Shown here in pieces: positions 7,949 through 16,085 of a stretch of DNA of 49,964 nucleotides. The notes under the pieces are model-generated. The model did not search any database. It was not told where the DNA came from and was given only the letters and a program-made list of their open reading frames with translations. Positions within the stretch are counted from its first letter, which is position 1. Each line of letters starts with the position of its first letter. The translations under genes and the position numbers were made by a program. The DNA is taken from the IMG/VR virus record IMGVR_UViG_3300036800_000220, positions 1 to 49,964 of that record, one strand, 5' to 3'. This stretch comes from a virus.

Positions 7949-10036
7949 TCACTTCTTCACCAGGCGCGCGGCCATGCGTTTGGCGAGCTCGCTGCGCGAT
8001 GGCGGCGCCTTCGCGGCCGGAGCCACAGGCCCGGCCATCTCAGCCGCCGCGGGGCGCGCAGGCGTTTCGGGGCGCGACGGTGGGCGGATGGCGGCTCTCA
8101 CCTCTTCCGCCCTCCGGTTCAGCTTAAGGCCCATGTGGATCAGGCCGCAGAGCGCGCCATAGGCGTAGACCCGGCAGTCGAGCCGCTCGTTCGCGCGACC
8201 GGGGATCTGCACCCACACCCGATATTTTCGACCGCTGGCTTCGCGGATCTCGAGCCGCTCGGCCGTCAGCTGGTCGTATCCGGCCACGTCGTAGCTGGAC
8301 GGGAAGTGCATGTAGCCCGGGCCGCCTGGCGTTTCGGCCTCGGCGGTCTTGATCAGGCGATCGCGGACAGTGTCCTTGGCGGCGTTGACGCCCAGAATGA
8401 TGGGGCGGAAGGCCTTCTTCGTCCGCGAGCTCGGCCGCTTGGCCGGCCACACTGGATTGCGCTGACCACCGGCGGCGACGCTCTCACCCTTGATCGCCCA
8501 GATCTTGCGGCCCAGGCGCTGCTTCGCAAACTCATACACCGCCTGTGTATGGTGGCCTCCGGAGTCGATACAGGTCGCCTCGGCCTTGAAGGGCCGACCG
8601 TCCGCCCTGCTCCAGGTCCGCTGCAGGAATTCGTCGAGCGTGGCCTGGATCGGCGGATCGCCCATCTCGCCGTCGATCACCTCGTAGGCGATCGACCAGC
8701 TCTCCTCGTTCGCGCCCCAGCCCACCACCTCGATCTCGAGCCGGTAGTCCTGGACGTCGACGCCGATCGTCACGACGGCGGCGCCGTCGGGGACCTCCGC
8801 GGCCCAGGTCTCGCCGCGCGCGGCCAGGGCGTCGCTCTTCAGCGTCTTGGCGGTGTGCCGTTTGTAGGGAAGGCCCTGCTGGGTGTTCCACCAGGCCTGC
8901 TTCTTGTCCTCGTCGTCCTTGGCCGCGACGTACTTCAGCGCCTGGTTGGCGGGCGTATCCTTGGGCCACGGCGAGTAGAGCTTGCCGGCCTGGAACCCTG
9001 CATGTTCGTTGTCGACGCCCCAGGCGCCGCAGTGGGGACACCTGGCTCGGTAGACCGCCCAGCGATCCGACGCCCACCAGTCCCAGACCGCGCCTACCGC
9101 GTCGGCGCCGTCGCCTTCGCGCCAGGCCGACCTATACGCCGCGAGAGGCTCATGCCGCTCGCCGCAGCACTCGAATGGCCGGGTCTGATGCCACCGGATC
9201 GTCGCCAGCGCCCGTAGACGCTCGCCCTCGCTCCAGCCAGCGCCGCAGGCCTCGCAGTGGATCTCCGCGTGGCGGGGTTTCCCATCCGGCCATTCGACGT
9301 GGTCGAAAAACTCCGGGAACTGCCGGTGTCCGCAGTGCGGACATTCGACCGATGCGCGGCGACGGTCAGACGCCAGGTAACTGGTCTCGATCCGGCTCTC
9401 GTCCTCGATCGTCGGGCTGCACACCCGGATCGACAGCCAGTTCGCGAAGGTGGCCGTGCGCTCGTCGCCCAGGTCGAGCGGGTCGCCCTCCTTGGTGACG
9501 CTATACTTGTCGATCTCGTCGTAGAGGACGATCCGGACCGGACGACGCGCCAGGTTGTCGGGGCTGCCGGCGCCGACGAGCGCGAGGAAACCGCCGGGGA
9601 AGGCCTTGTAGGTGAGCGTCGACTCCGCCTTGCGGGTCTTGCCCGCGCCGATGATGTCCCGCAGCGCCGGCGTGGCGGCGATCAGCGGCTGGACGCGCTC
9701 CTTGCTGAACGCCTGTGCGGCGTCCTCCTTGGGCTGGACCAGCAGCACCGGACAAGGATCCAGGTGGGCGTGGTAGCCGAAGACGTTCTCCAGCAGGCTC
9801 GTCTTGAGCAGCTGCGTGGCCACCATGGCCGTGATGACATGGACGCCGGGCTCGGTCACCGCGAGCATCGGCCCGCGGGAGATCTCGACGCGTGAGGTCC
9901 GCCAGGCGCCCGCCGTGGATCCCGCGCCCTTGCCGTGGCGCCGGAAATGGTCCGCCCAATCGGGGATAGAGATCCGGGGCGGCGGCGTCGCGCCGCGCCG
10001 AAAAGCCCTACGGAGCCTTTCCTCCGGCGAAGTCAC
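7949..10036 (-). CDS. Terminase large subunit (lambda gpA-like)
   Basis: A 695-residue DNA-packaging ATPase and nuclease. It shows an N-terminal ATPase region with a deviant Walker A-type segment (ATQLLKTSLLENV) and a Walker B-type IVLYDEIDKYS. A zinc-binding stretch with CPHCGHRQ and CEAC follows, then the nuclease region beginning ITIGVDVQDYRLEIEVVGWG, whose Asp is a probable metal ligand. The GTG at 10036 is chosen because the protein then opens like family members; it overlaps the small subunit gene by 29 bp. Size fits lambda gpA (641). Confidence 0.92.
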   Translation of the reverse strand: MTSPEERLRRAFRRGATPPPRISIPDWADHFRRHGKGAGSTAGAWRTSRVEISRGPMLAVTEPGVHVITAMVATQLLKTSLLENVFGYHAHLDPCPVLLVQPKEDAAQAFSKERVQPLIAATPALRDIIGAGKTRKAESTLTYKAFPGGFLALVGAGSPDNLARRPVRIVLYDEIDKYSVTKEGDPLDLGDERTATFANWLSIRVCSPTIEDESRIETSYLASDRRRASVECPHCGHRQFPEFFDHVEWPDGKPRHAEIHCEACGAGWSEGERLRALATIRWHQTRPFECCGERHEPLAAYRSAWREGDGADAVGAVWDWWASDRWAVYRARCPHCGAWGVDNEHAGFQAGKLYSPWPKDTPANQALKYVAAKDDEDKKQAWWNTQQGLPYKRHTAKTLKSDALAARGETWAAEVPDGAAVVTIGVDVQDYRLEIEVVGWGANEESWSIAYEVIDGEMGDPPIQATLDEFLQRTWSRADGRPFKAEATCIDSGGHHTQAVYEFAKQRLGRKIWAIKGESVAAGGQRNPVWPAKRPSSRTKKAFRPIILGVNAAKDTVRDRLIKTAEAETPGGPGYMHFPSSYDVAGYDQLTAERLEIREASGRKYRVWVQIPGRANERLDCRVYAYGALCGLIHMGLKLNRRAEEVRAAIRPPSRPETPARPAAAEMAGPVAPAAKAPPSRSELAKRMAARLVKK

Positions 10037-10607
10037 CGTCGGGTTCGCCGAGCTCCTCGAGCTGCTCATGGACATGCCGGCTGAGGACCTCGAGGACCGC
10101 ATCCGGCGTGAGACCGAGGTCCGCCGCGATCAGCGGGCCGACCTTGCTGGGCCAGTTCGACCACGCGTCGCGGTAGCGCCTTGCCTCCTCGAACAGCACC
10201 CGCTCGGCGAGATCCGCCTCGACCAGCTCGCCGGCGGCCTTGCGGGCCGCGATCTGCTGGCGCGCGGCCAGCGCCTGCATCTTGGCGAGCTCGGCTTGAG
10301 CCATCGAGCCGCGGCCGCTGAGCAGATCCTCGAGCGCCAGGTCCCCGGTGTCCGCGGGCTTGGTGTCCGCAGCTTTGTCCGCAGCTTTGTCCGCAGTGTC
10401 CGCGGGCGCGGTGTCCGCACTGCGCCGGTTGCTCTTACGCCAGCCTGTGCCGACGAGAGCTTGGTCTAGCGATCCATCGTCGAGTGTAGCGAGCCGCCCA
10501 TACTGTATAGCTCGCCTGACCAGCTTGTCGTCGCAACCCTCGCGCCGCGCGAACTCGCGGATCGAAAGGCCTGCGGACAAACTTTTCGCACCCGTAGCTG
10601 GGCGCAA
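10008..10607 (-). CDS. Terminase small subunit (Nu1-like)
   Basis: A 199-residue protein in the Nu1 position. The N-terminus has a short DNA-binding motif (SIREFARREGCDDKLVRRAIQYGRL), as expected for the subunit that recognises the packaging site. A repetitive ADTADKAADKAADT linker follows, then a helical C-terminal half (AELAKMQALAARQQIAARKAAGEL) that would contact the large subunit. The start is uncertain: TTG at 10607 is used, with no good ribosome binding site; a TTG 27 bases downstream is possible. Confidence 0.8.
   Translation of the reverse strand: MRPATGAKSLSAGLSIREFARREGCDDKLVRRAIQYGRLATLDDGSLDQALVGTGWRKSNRRSADTAPADTADKAADKAADTKPADTGDLALEDLLSGRGSMAQAELAKMQALAARQQIAARKAAGELVEADLAERVLFEEARRYRDAWSNWPSKVGPLIAADLGLTPDAVLEVLSRHVHEQLEELGEPDGDFAGGKAP
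10344..10420. repeat. Short tandem repeat inside small terminase gene
   Basis: Two perfect 12-bp copies of GTCCGCAGCTTT lie at 10365-10376 and 10377-10388, followed by a partial copy and flanked by further GTCCGCrG units. They encode the Ala/Asp/Thr/Lys linker between the DNA-binding and C-terminal halves. Copy number may vary by slippage without breaking the frame, because the unit is a multiple of three. Confidence 0.7.
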
Positions 10608-10696
10608 ACCGCGCCGAGAAATTCCCCGCCTTCTATAAGGGTCGGCGGAGGACCCACGGGCATCTATGGTCGGCCGACGGTCGAGGGGGAAAGCTG

Positions 10697-10870
10697 ATGC
10701 CGGAAGGCTTGAAGGATGTCGTAGCGCGTGACGCGTTTCCCGCCCGTGGCCGATACCTGGCCAAATGGGCGGCGGTGTATGGCTTGCGCCGGTGGTGGTT
10801 TGAGCCGGACTGGTTGCTTCGCCGACGACTGATGCGACTGCTCACTTGGCGGTGGCTAGAGCCTTCGTGA
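10697..10870 (+). CDS. Small Trp/Arg-rich protein on the opposite strand
   Basis: A 57-residue reading frame on the plus strand between the small terminase and the next minus-strand gene. It has a strong ribosome binding site (GAGGGGG about 8 bases before the ATG). The product is basic and tryptophan-rich, with WAAVYGLRRWWFEPDW and LLTWRWLEPS. Its last 29 bases overlap the 3' end of the 10842 gene. No family recognised. It would be easily missed because of its length. Support comes from the ribosome site and the otherwise unused gap. Confidence 0.4.
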   Translation: MPEGLKDVVARDAFPARGRYLAKWAAVYGLRRWWFEPDWLLRRRLMRLLTWRWLEPS

Positions 10871-11504
10871 TTGCCGCGTCCCATGACTTTGCGGCTTGGG
10901 CGTCGACGACCTTCTGAGCGCGGCCTTCGTAGCCCAGGTTGTGGCCTACCGCTGCAGGAGCCGTGAAGCGGATCAGGAGCTGCAGGTGACCGCTGGTGTT
11001 GGGCGTTCTGCCCCGCCGGCCATGGCGGCCGACGTCGGGTCGGCTGGGTCGCTGCCAGACGCCGGAGATCTCGCCGCCCTTCGTCTTCACCGATCCGATG
11101 AAGATGTCCGACCGACCCTTCAGTTGGCGGAGCTGGCCGCGCGGGATGTTGCCGTACTGGTTCCGGGCCACGTCGATCGGCATGAGGATGACGCGGTTCT
11201 TGCCCAGGACCTGCACGCCGCCGCCGGGCTTGAGGTAGGGCTCGAGGTAGCGCGCCTGGGCATCCTTCACGAAGACCGAAGCGGTGAGGTCGGACTTCTT
11301 GGCCGCCTTCACGCCCATCGCCTTCACGGTGAAGGACGTAGGGCGATCGAAGGTCGACACCAGGCCCTGCGTCTCGGCCTTCGCCACCTTCGCGGCGAGA
11401 TCGGTGAGCATCAAGGCGGTGGCGAAGGGGATCTGCTCGCGGGCGAGGCTGTGAAGGCCTCGGGAGAGCTCCTTGATGTTTGACCGGATGTTGATGGCGG
11501 CCAT
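10842..11504 (-). CDS. Unidentified protein upstream of terminase
   Basis: A 220-residue protein with the N-terminal pattern of phage structural accessories (NIRSNIKELSRGLHSLAREQIPFATALMLTDLA). A mixed region follows (MGVKAAKKSDLTASVFVKDAQ, IPRGQLRQLKGRSDIFIGSV). The C-terminus is helical and alanine-rich. Similar genes are often annotated only as phage proteins. Position next to terminase suggests a virion or assembly role, but this is not demonstrated. Start ATG at 11504. Confidence 0.55.
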   Translation of the reverse strand: MAAINIRSNIKELSRGLHSLAREQIPFATALMLTDLAAKVAKAETQGLVSTFDRPTSFTVKAMGVKAAKKSDLTASVFVKDAQARYLEPYLKPGGGVQVLGKNRVILMPIDVARNQYGNIPRGQLRQLKGRSDIFIGSVKTKGGEISGVWQRPSRPDVGRHGRRGRTPNTSGHLQLLIRFTAPAAVGHNLGYEGRAQKVVDAQAAKSWDAAITKALATAK

Positions 11505-11507
11505 GGC

Positions 11508-12431
11508 CTAGACCGGCCAGGACTTGCGCCCACCGTCTTCCATCCGGACCCGGAAGTAGCGGCGCAGATCATCGCGCAGCTGGGGTTTGTTCCCGGTCAG
11601 GCGCAGCATGCCCTGGCTGTCGAGCTGGACGTCGACCTCGGGGTCGTAGTGATTGTCGACCAGGATGGACCAGCGGCTCTGATAGCGCCGATCGGCCTTC
11701 CAGCCGTGGAAAGTGTGGAGAAGCGTCCCCGGGATGTGGCCGATGTCGCCGTCGACAGCGCGCCGCGCGTGATCCTGCCAGTCTAGGACCATCTTGCGAT
11801 AGTTCGGGTGGATCCCGCCCGGCAGGCTCTTCTCGGCTTGGCCGATGAGCCCCAGCGCCATGTGGTGGTCGCCGGCGCCGCAGATCGCCCTTGAGATCAT
11901 CCCGCCGGCCTGGTCCCAGGCCTTTCGCCGCCACGCCCAGCCGTAGCCCGGATGCATGAACGGCGAGTACTCGCGCCCGGGTCGGTTGCCCTTCTCGTAC
12001 TGGTAGACGAAGGCGGTGTGGTTCTCGATGACCTCGCCATCAGGGCCGAGGTCGACGACGTGGCTGAACGGCTGGACGACCTTGTAGTGCTGGAGCGCCT
12101 CCAGCGTCTCGCTCGCCCAATCCTTGCTCAGGTGCTCGACGTCAGCGTCTTCCCACATGAGGAAGCGAATGTCGGCCGGCATGCGCTCGACCACGGCGTT
12201 CTGGATCGCCTCCTTGAGCCACACCTCCGAGTCGCACCGGAAGACGATGTGGCGCGAGTTGTCCGGATCCGTGACCTCGGGCTGGCGATCGCCGAAGACC
12301 GCCTCTCCGACCCAGAGCGTCACGCCCACCTCTGCCATCCGAGCTTGGTGCTCGAGGTGAAGCCGCCGGCGCGATTCATAGCGCACCGGGTTCGAGTGCA
12401 CGGTGATGACGTGCAGGTCGGAGGGCTTCAT
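11508..12431 (-). CDS. Glycosyltransferase-like protein (GT-A type)
   Basis: A 307-residue protein starting MKPSDLHVITVHSNPVRYESR, a typical first strand and helix of a GT-A fold. FLMWEDADVEHLSKDW at about residues 90-105 contains a DxD-like nucleotide-sugar motif. Later segments (FMHPGYGWAWRRKAWDQAGG, AICGAGDHHMALG) match the acceptor and catalytic region of family-2-like enzymes. In phages such enzymes can decorate host surface sugars, phage DNA bases or virion proteins; nothing here decides which. It lies just upstream of the head operon in the same orientation. Confidence 0.6.
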   Translation of the reverse strand: MKPSDLHVITVHSNPVRYESRRRLHLEHQARMAEVGVTLWVGEAVFGDRQPEVTDPDNSRHIVFRCDSEVWLKEAIQNAVVERMPADIRFLMWEDADVEHLSKDWASETLEALQHYKVVQPFSHVVDLGPDGEVIENHTAFVYQYEKGNRPGREYSPFMHPGYGWAWRRKAWDQAGGMISRAICGAGDHHMALGLIGQAEKSLPGGIHPNYRKMVLDWQDHARRAVDGDIGHIPGTLLHTFHGWKADRRYQSRWSILVDNHYDPEVDVQLDSQGMLRLTGNKPQLRDDLRRYFRVRMEDGGRKSWPV

Positions 12432-12520
12432 GCGTGGAGCTCAAGCCTACGAAACGGAGATTGTGGCCGCGCGGCGAACCGGCCTAGCTTCGGGCCGCTC
12501 AGCTCAATCGGAGGCGAAAA

Positions 12521-12727
12521 ATGCCCAGCCTTGTTCAGATCGAAGCCGTCAACGCGGACGGCGGAGAATTAAAGCAGACGGTTCTCATCAATCGGGACCA
12601 GATCACCGTCTTGACGTCCCAGGACTCACCGGTGGGCACGCTGACGAACATCAGTTTCCCAGGGACCTTATACTTCACCGTCAAGGGCGACCCCGCTGAG
12701 GTCCGCCGCAAATACGGGCTGGACTAG
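12521..12727 (+). CDS. Small hypothetical protein, plus strand
   Basis: A 68-residue protein with a clear ribosome binding site (GGAGG six bases before the ATG). Beta-rich composition (LVQIEAVNADGG, QTVLINRDQITVL, FPGTLYFTVKGDP). It lies between two minus-strand genes and ends 4 bp into the 3' end of the DUF3164 gene, tail to tail. A weak promoter is possible upstream (TTGTGG, 18-bp spacer, TAGCTT at 12461-12490). Function unknown. Confidence 0.55.
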   Translation: MPSLVQIEAVNADGGELKQTVLINRDQITVLTSQDSPVGTLTNISFPGTLYFTVKGDPAEVRRKYGLD

Positions 12728-13365
12728 GCTGCCGCGGCGTCGAGGACGACCGGCTGCCAGGCATCCTTTGGAGACGCGCGCTTGTGGACGCGGATGTAGC
12801 GCTTCGATCCCACGACCCTGATCGAGTCGCGGATAGCCTGCATGGCCCGTTCCCAGCGTGGATCCTCAATCTCGAGGCGGAGCAGGCTGAGAAGCCGAGA
12901 CCGGTTGATCTTGCCTTCTTTGTCGGCGTCGAAGGCGTCCAGAGCGAGCTTGCGCAGCTCGGCGCGGGCGCCGCTCGACCAGTCCTTCACGCACTCGGTC
13001 ACGAGCGACTTTGCGGCCTGGAGTTCCTCGCCGAAAGCGATCTGGTCGGCGACCTGCACCTGTACGCGCACGCGGCCGTCAAAGCTGATGAGCGAGATGT
13101 TGCCCTTCTCGCCGCCGATCGGCGCGCCGTAGCGCTCGGAGAGGACGTCGCCGAAGGCGTCGACTTCGCCGAACGCCATGGTCTTGAACTCGGCGATCGC
13201 CGCGGCAACGCCTTCGGCTTTCGCCAGGATCTCTCGCACCAGGCGGTCGCGCAGACGGTCCTGCGTCTTGACCAGCTCGTCAGGCGTAAGGTCGCCCTTC
13301 GCCGTTTGCCACCAGAGCGATCCATCGCGCATGGTGACCGTGTTCGGCTCTGCGCTACCGGTCAT
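12724..13365 (-). CDS. DUF3164 family protein
   Basis: A 213-residue protein matching the DUF3164 family seen in Mu-like transposable and related phages. It has an N-terminal GSLWWQTAKGDLTPDELVK, a central FGDVLSERYGAP and GGEKGNISLISFDGRVRVQV segment, and a C-terminal RLLSLLRLEIEDPRWERAMQAIRDSI followed by YIRVHKR. The role is unknown; in Mu-like genomes it lies among early genes. The start at the ATG at 13365 is preferred to longer versions because it matches the family's opening. Confidence 0.8.
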   Translation of the reverse strand: MTGSAEPNTVTMRDGSLWWQTAKGDLTPDELVKTQDRLRDRLVREILAKAEGVAAAIAEFKTMAFGEVDAFGDVLSERYGAPIGGEKGNISLISFDGRVRVQVQVADQIAFGEELQAAKSLVTECVKDWSSGARAELRKLALDAFDADKEGKINRSRLLSLLRLEIEDPRWERAMQAIRDSIRVVGSKRYIRVHKRASPKDAWQPVVLDAAAA

Positions 13366-13618
13366 CGCCGGCTCGCCAGACGGTAGACGGGCCGCGGCGG
13401 GTTTCGCCACGCTGGGCTCGTGCGAGTCGGCGGAGTGCGACGGCAATGTCCGACTTCTCCGCATGGAACCGCTCGGGATCGCCACCGAGATTTCCCAGGT
13501 GGTTCACGCGGCTCGCGAGGCGATCGAGCGCCTCGTCGAGCGTTGCGCTTGCGCTCTCGCGTGGGGCGGCGCGCCCCGGGTGATCGCGTTGGACGGAAAC
13601 GGGCTGACGACGAGGCAT
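13355..13618 (-). CDS. Small basic hypothetical protein
   Basis: An 87-residue reading frame between the tyrosine recombinase and DUF3164, starting at the ATG at 13618 and overlapping the DUF3164 start by 11 bp. It is rich in Arg and Ala with a helical middle (TLDEALDRLASRVNHLGNLGG). No family recognised. Accepted as a gene because it fills the gap and is coupled to its neighbour. Confidence 0.45.
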   Translation of the reverse strand: MPRRQPVSVQRDHPGRAAPRESASATLDEALDRLASRVNHLGNLGGDPERFHAEKSDIAVALRRLARAQRGETRRGPSTVWRAGDDR

Positions 13619-13622
13619 CCCC

Positions 13623-13649
13623 AGCCTTTCACGCCGCTCGATAAAGGCT
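13623..13649. other. Inverted repeat beside tyrosine recombinase
   Basis: Arms AGCCTTT (13623-13629) and AAAGGCT (13643-13649) are separated by 13 bases, immediately 3' of the tyrosine recombinase stop. It could be a recombinase core-type site, a weak transcription stop or chance. There is no U-run, so a terminator is not well supported. Confidence 0.25.
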
Positions 13650-13652
13650 CGA

Positions 13653-14684
13653 TTAGAGGCCGACCTTGCTCGCCGCGTTGCGGGTGAAGAACTCGGCTTC
13701 GCGGACGTAGCCCATGACGGTCTCGGTCTTCTTGTGCCGGGACTGCCGCATGATCAGCTGCAGGTCCGCGCCGCCAGCGGCCGCGCTGGTGATGAAGCCC
13801 GCGCGTAGGCTGTGCGCACCGAACAGCCGGGGATCCAGCTTCGTATGCGCGACGCCGCGCTTAACGATTTCGCTGGCCGATTTGCCGGTCAGCGCCTCTG
13901 CGCCGAGGCGGCCGTGACGATCGACGCCACGGAAGATGGGGCCGCAAGAGATCTGCGATATGTCGAGCCAGTCGCGAAGCGCGGCGACGGGGCAGAGCGC
14001 CGTCTTGCCGTGCGGAATCGCGACCTGGTGGCCGCGGCCCTCCTGGTCGGTCTTTGACCGGCCCAGATCGATAAGCAGGCCGCCGGCGACGAAACTGCAG
14101 CGGCAGGCTGCGACATCGTCGGCTGGCCAGTCGAGCCAGAGCGCCACCAGCTCCGATCGGCGGAGAGCGCCCGAAAACCCCAGGAGGAAGAGCGCCCGAT
14201 CCCGCGACCCAGCCAGTGTCGGCGGCAGGCGCGCGACCACTTTGCGCAGCTCCGCGGTGACCAAAGCCCTCTTCTTACGAGGAGGTCGGCCGCGCGTGCG
14301 CCGAATCCCTGACCAGACCTCATCAAGCCTCGAGCTCGCCGGCGGCGGTAGGTTTTCGCGACGGTGAACCTCGGCGATCGCGGCGATCGTCTGGAACATC
14401 GTCGAGACCGACAGCCGCGGCGCGACGTCGGTCATATAGAGGATCAGGACGTTCGGATCGGTGGGCGCCTCGCCCGCAAATCCGTGCGCGACGCACCAGC
14501 TGCTGAACTGTCGCCACCGTGAATTGTAGGCTCGCCGCGTCGCCGAGGCCTTTGAGGCGTCGGCGTAGTCGGCCGCCGCCGCGGCGAGCCGGCGAACCTC
14601 CGCCTCGAGGGCAGCCGGCGCGAGGTCGCCCGCCGGCCCGACCAGTATGAGATCGGAGCCGGGCATCCATGTCTCCGGCGCCAT
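13653..14684 (-). CDS. Tyrosine recombinase/integrase
   Basis: A 343-residue site-specific recombinase of the phage integrase/XerC type. It has an N-terminal SAM-like core-binding domain (about 35-130, with RRAYNSRWRQFSSWC) and a catalytic domain with the expected residues: Arg175 in SGALRRSEL, Lys211 in GRSKTDQEG, His291 and Arg294 in GAHSLRAGF, His317 in RQSRHKK, and nucleophile Tyr326 in VMGYVRE. All are present, so it should be active. No excisionase was recognised nearby. A large serine recombinase is also present (28076-29719), so the job of each enzyme is open. Confidence 0.9.
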   Translation of the reverse strand: MAPETWMPGSDLILVGPAGDLAPAALEAEVRRLAAAAADYADASKASATRRAYNSRWRQFSSWCVAHGFAGEAPTDPNVLILYMTDVAPRLSVSTMFQTIAAIAEVHRRENLPPPASSRLDEVWSGIRRTRGRPPRKKRALVTAELRKVVARLPPTLAGSRDRALFLLGFSGALRRSELVALWLDWPADDVAACRCSFVAGGLLIDLGRSKTDQEGRGHQVAIPHGKTALCPVAALRDWLDISQISCGPIFRGVDRHGRLGAEALTGKSASEIVKRGVAHTKLDPRLFGAHSLRAGFITSAAAGGADLQLIMRQSRHKKTETVMGYVREAEFFTRNAASKVGL

Positions 14685-14699
14685 GCGCCGGCGCGAACT

Positions 14700-14924
14700 T
14701 CAGAGCCGGCGAACGGCCACGAACTCGAGCGCGCCAGGAACGTCCGGCGTCGCCGGCGAGCGCAGACGCTGCACGAGGCTGATGCGGCCGCGCAGCGCGA
14801 GCTCGATCGCGGCCTGGTGTGTCGGTGTGATCGTCTTACCGTCGCCGGTTTCGTAGACGAGCGATTCGCCGGATGCGGTGGCGACCCAGAAGCGAAGGAT
14901 GGCAATCCGCTCGCGAGGGCTCAT
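14700..14924 (-). CDS. Small hypothetical protein
   Basis: A 74-residue protein (MSPRERIAILRFWVATASG, then TPTHQAAIELALRGRISL) immediately upstream of the tyrosine recombinase, 16 bp away and in the same direction. The position would suit a recombination directionality factor or a small regulator, but no winged-helix or HTH pattern is evident. No family recognised. Confidence 0.5.
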   Translation of the reverse strand: MSPRERIAILRFWVATASGESLVYETGDGKTITPTHQAAIELALRGRISLVQRLRSPATPDVPGALEFVAVRRL

Positions 14925-14971
14925 GCGCACCGCCGATGTGAAGTGAGTGTGAAGCGAGAGCGCCGCGGCGC

Positions 14972-15211
14972 TTAGCCCGCGTCGGCCGCGTCGCCATCGA
15001 AAACGAATTTCGCCGCCTGGCGCGCATTCTCGAGGATGTCAGCGAACGTCGTTTCGCCGTAGGTCGCGGCACCGGCCGCGACTTTCAGGCACTCGATGCG
15101 CAGTTCGGCGTCGGTCGGGCCGAACCGCGCGAGCTGGCCCTCGATAAGCCGGGCTTCCCCGTTGGCGCAGTCGTCGGCGGTGCCGCTAAGATCCATGCCG
15201 TCGGTGTCCAT
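14972..15211 (-). CDS. Small acidic hypothetical protein
   Basis: A 79-residue acidic protein (MDTDGMDLSGTADDCANGEARL, then LRIECLKVAAGAATYGETTF and DILENARQAAKFV). The C-terminal half looks like two helices. Similar short proteins are common in alphaproteobacterial phages without known function. Confidence 0.5.
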   Translation of the reverse strand: MDTDGMDLSGTADDCANGEARLIEGQLARFGPTDAELRIECLKVAAGAATYGETTFADILENARQAAKFVFDGDAADAG

Positions 15212-15282
15212 TCGTGCTCCTCAAAGGATCGCGTACGGCGCCCATTCTGGCGTTTGATAAGGGATATTCTCGAACCCCAGGA

Positions 15283-15528
15283 TCAGGGCGCGGACGCACC
15301 CCCGAGGCGCTCGGGAAGGCGAACCTCGATCGGCTCGTGCGGACCGACTTTCATCGCCTTGCGCAGCACGGCGAGGCCGAACTCCACCAACCAGCTGCTG
15401 GGAATGGGCGTCGTCGCGCTGCGGCGGTTGCGATCGCTGACCTCGACGTTGACGCCGTCGCCGGCGTCGCGAAGCACGAGCGAGCCTTCCGGGCCGTCCC
15501 AGGTGAACAGGTAGCCTGCGCGCGACAC
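15283..15528 (-). CDS. Small hypothetical protein
   Basis: An 81-residue protein starting at the GTG at 15528, two bases past the stop of the upstream frame. Opens with a beta-type segment (YLFTWDGPEGSLVLRDAGDG) and ends PIEVRLPERLGG. Nothing in it identifies a family. Tight spacing to its neighbour supports translation as part of the leftward operon. Confidence 0.45.
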   Translation of the reverse strand: MSRAGYLFTWDGPEGSLVLRDAGDGVNVEVSDRNRRSATTPIPSSWLVEFGLAVLRKAMKVGPHEPIEVRLPERLGGASAP

Positions 15529-15529
15529 G

Positions 15530-15772
15530 TCAGACGATCTCAGGAATCGCGGAAGCGGTCCCAGCCTCGACCCCGCGTAGCTTCGGCGTACCGTCCGGCC
15601 CAACCCTCAAGCCATATTGCGCGGCTCGAGCGTCGAGGAGCTTCGGACTGAACCTCGCGAGCTTCGACCTGATCCCGGCCGGGACCTTTGTCCGGCGCTT
15701 GAGGCATCGGTCAGCCTTCACCGCCGCGCGACGCGTGGCGCGATTGCTCGTCTTCGGGCGTGCTGCGGCCAA
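15530..15772 (-). CDS. Small basic hypothetical protein
   Basis: An 80-residue, strongly basic protein (RATRRAAVKADRCLKRRTK, then SKLARFSPKLLDARAAQYGL) from a TTG at 15772. The N-terminal arginine/lysine region could bind nucleic acid. It overlaps the 3' end of the 15711-15923 frame by 62 bp, so one of the two may be spurious. Confidence 0.4.
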   Translation of the reverse strand: MAAARPKTSNRATRRAAVKADRCLKRRTKVPAGIRSKLARFSPKLLDARAAQYGLRVGPDGTPKLRGVEAGTASAIPEIV

Positions 15773-15923
15773 GCGGCGTCTCCCGGGCCAGGTTGGTGTT
15801 GGGAATTGGATCCTCGTGGATCGATAGGAGGCCCCGCAGGCGCCGCCGCTCGTCGAGCGCCTCGCACGCTACGGCGCCGCGGCCGGCGATCAGGATCGTG
15901 GCGAACGGGACTACAGCGCCCAT
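15711..15923 (-). CDS. Small hypothetical protein
   Basis: A 70-residue frame from the ATG at 15923, with a GGGGG stretch in the ribosome-site position that also belongs to the hairpin at 15932-15956. The N-terminus is hydrophobic (MGAVVPFATILIAG). The rest is charged and low in predicted structure. It overlaps the 15530-15772 gene by 62 bp. Weakly supported. Confidence 0.35.
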   Translation of the reverse strand: MGAVVPFATILIAGRGAVACEALDERRRLRGLLSIHEDPIPNTNLARETPLGRSTPEDEQSRHASRGGEG

Positions 15924-15931
15924 GCGCAAAC

Positions 15932-15956
15932 CCCCGCGGCCTGGAGGACCGCGGGG
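15932..15956 (-). promoter_or_regulatory. GC-rich hairpin covering a start region
   Basis: Arms CCCCGCGG (15932-15939) and CCGCGGGG (15949-15956) with a 9-base loop lie 9 bases upstream of the 15711-15923 start codon. In the transcript the stem would hide the G-rich ribosome site, which could act as a translational control or an attenuator. No run of U follows on the minus strand. Confidence 0.35.
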
Positions 15957-16085
15957 TGGAATCTGCTCGCGCTGGGGGGACTTGCTGATCCGAGACCCAC
16001 TGACGGCCTCTATAAATTTCCCTGTGCGATCGTGCGCACGGAGTCAAGCGGCGGCCGAAAAAGCACAGCTCACTGTCCGGTCGCC

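Noticed and set aside
12724-13365. DUF3164 as evidence of a Mu-type transposable phage
   Set aside because: No MuA/MuB-like transposase genes were found, and two site-specific recombinases are present instead.
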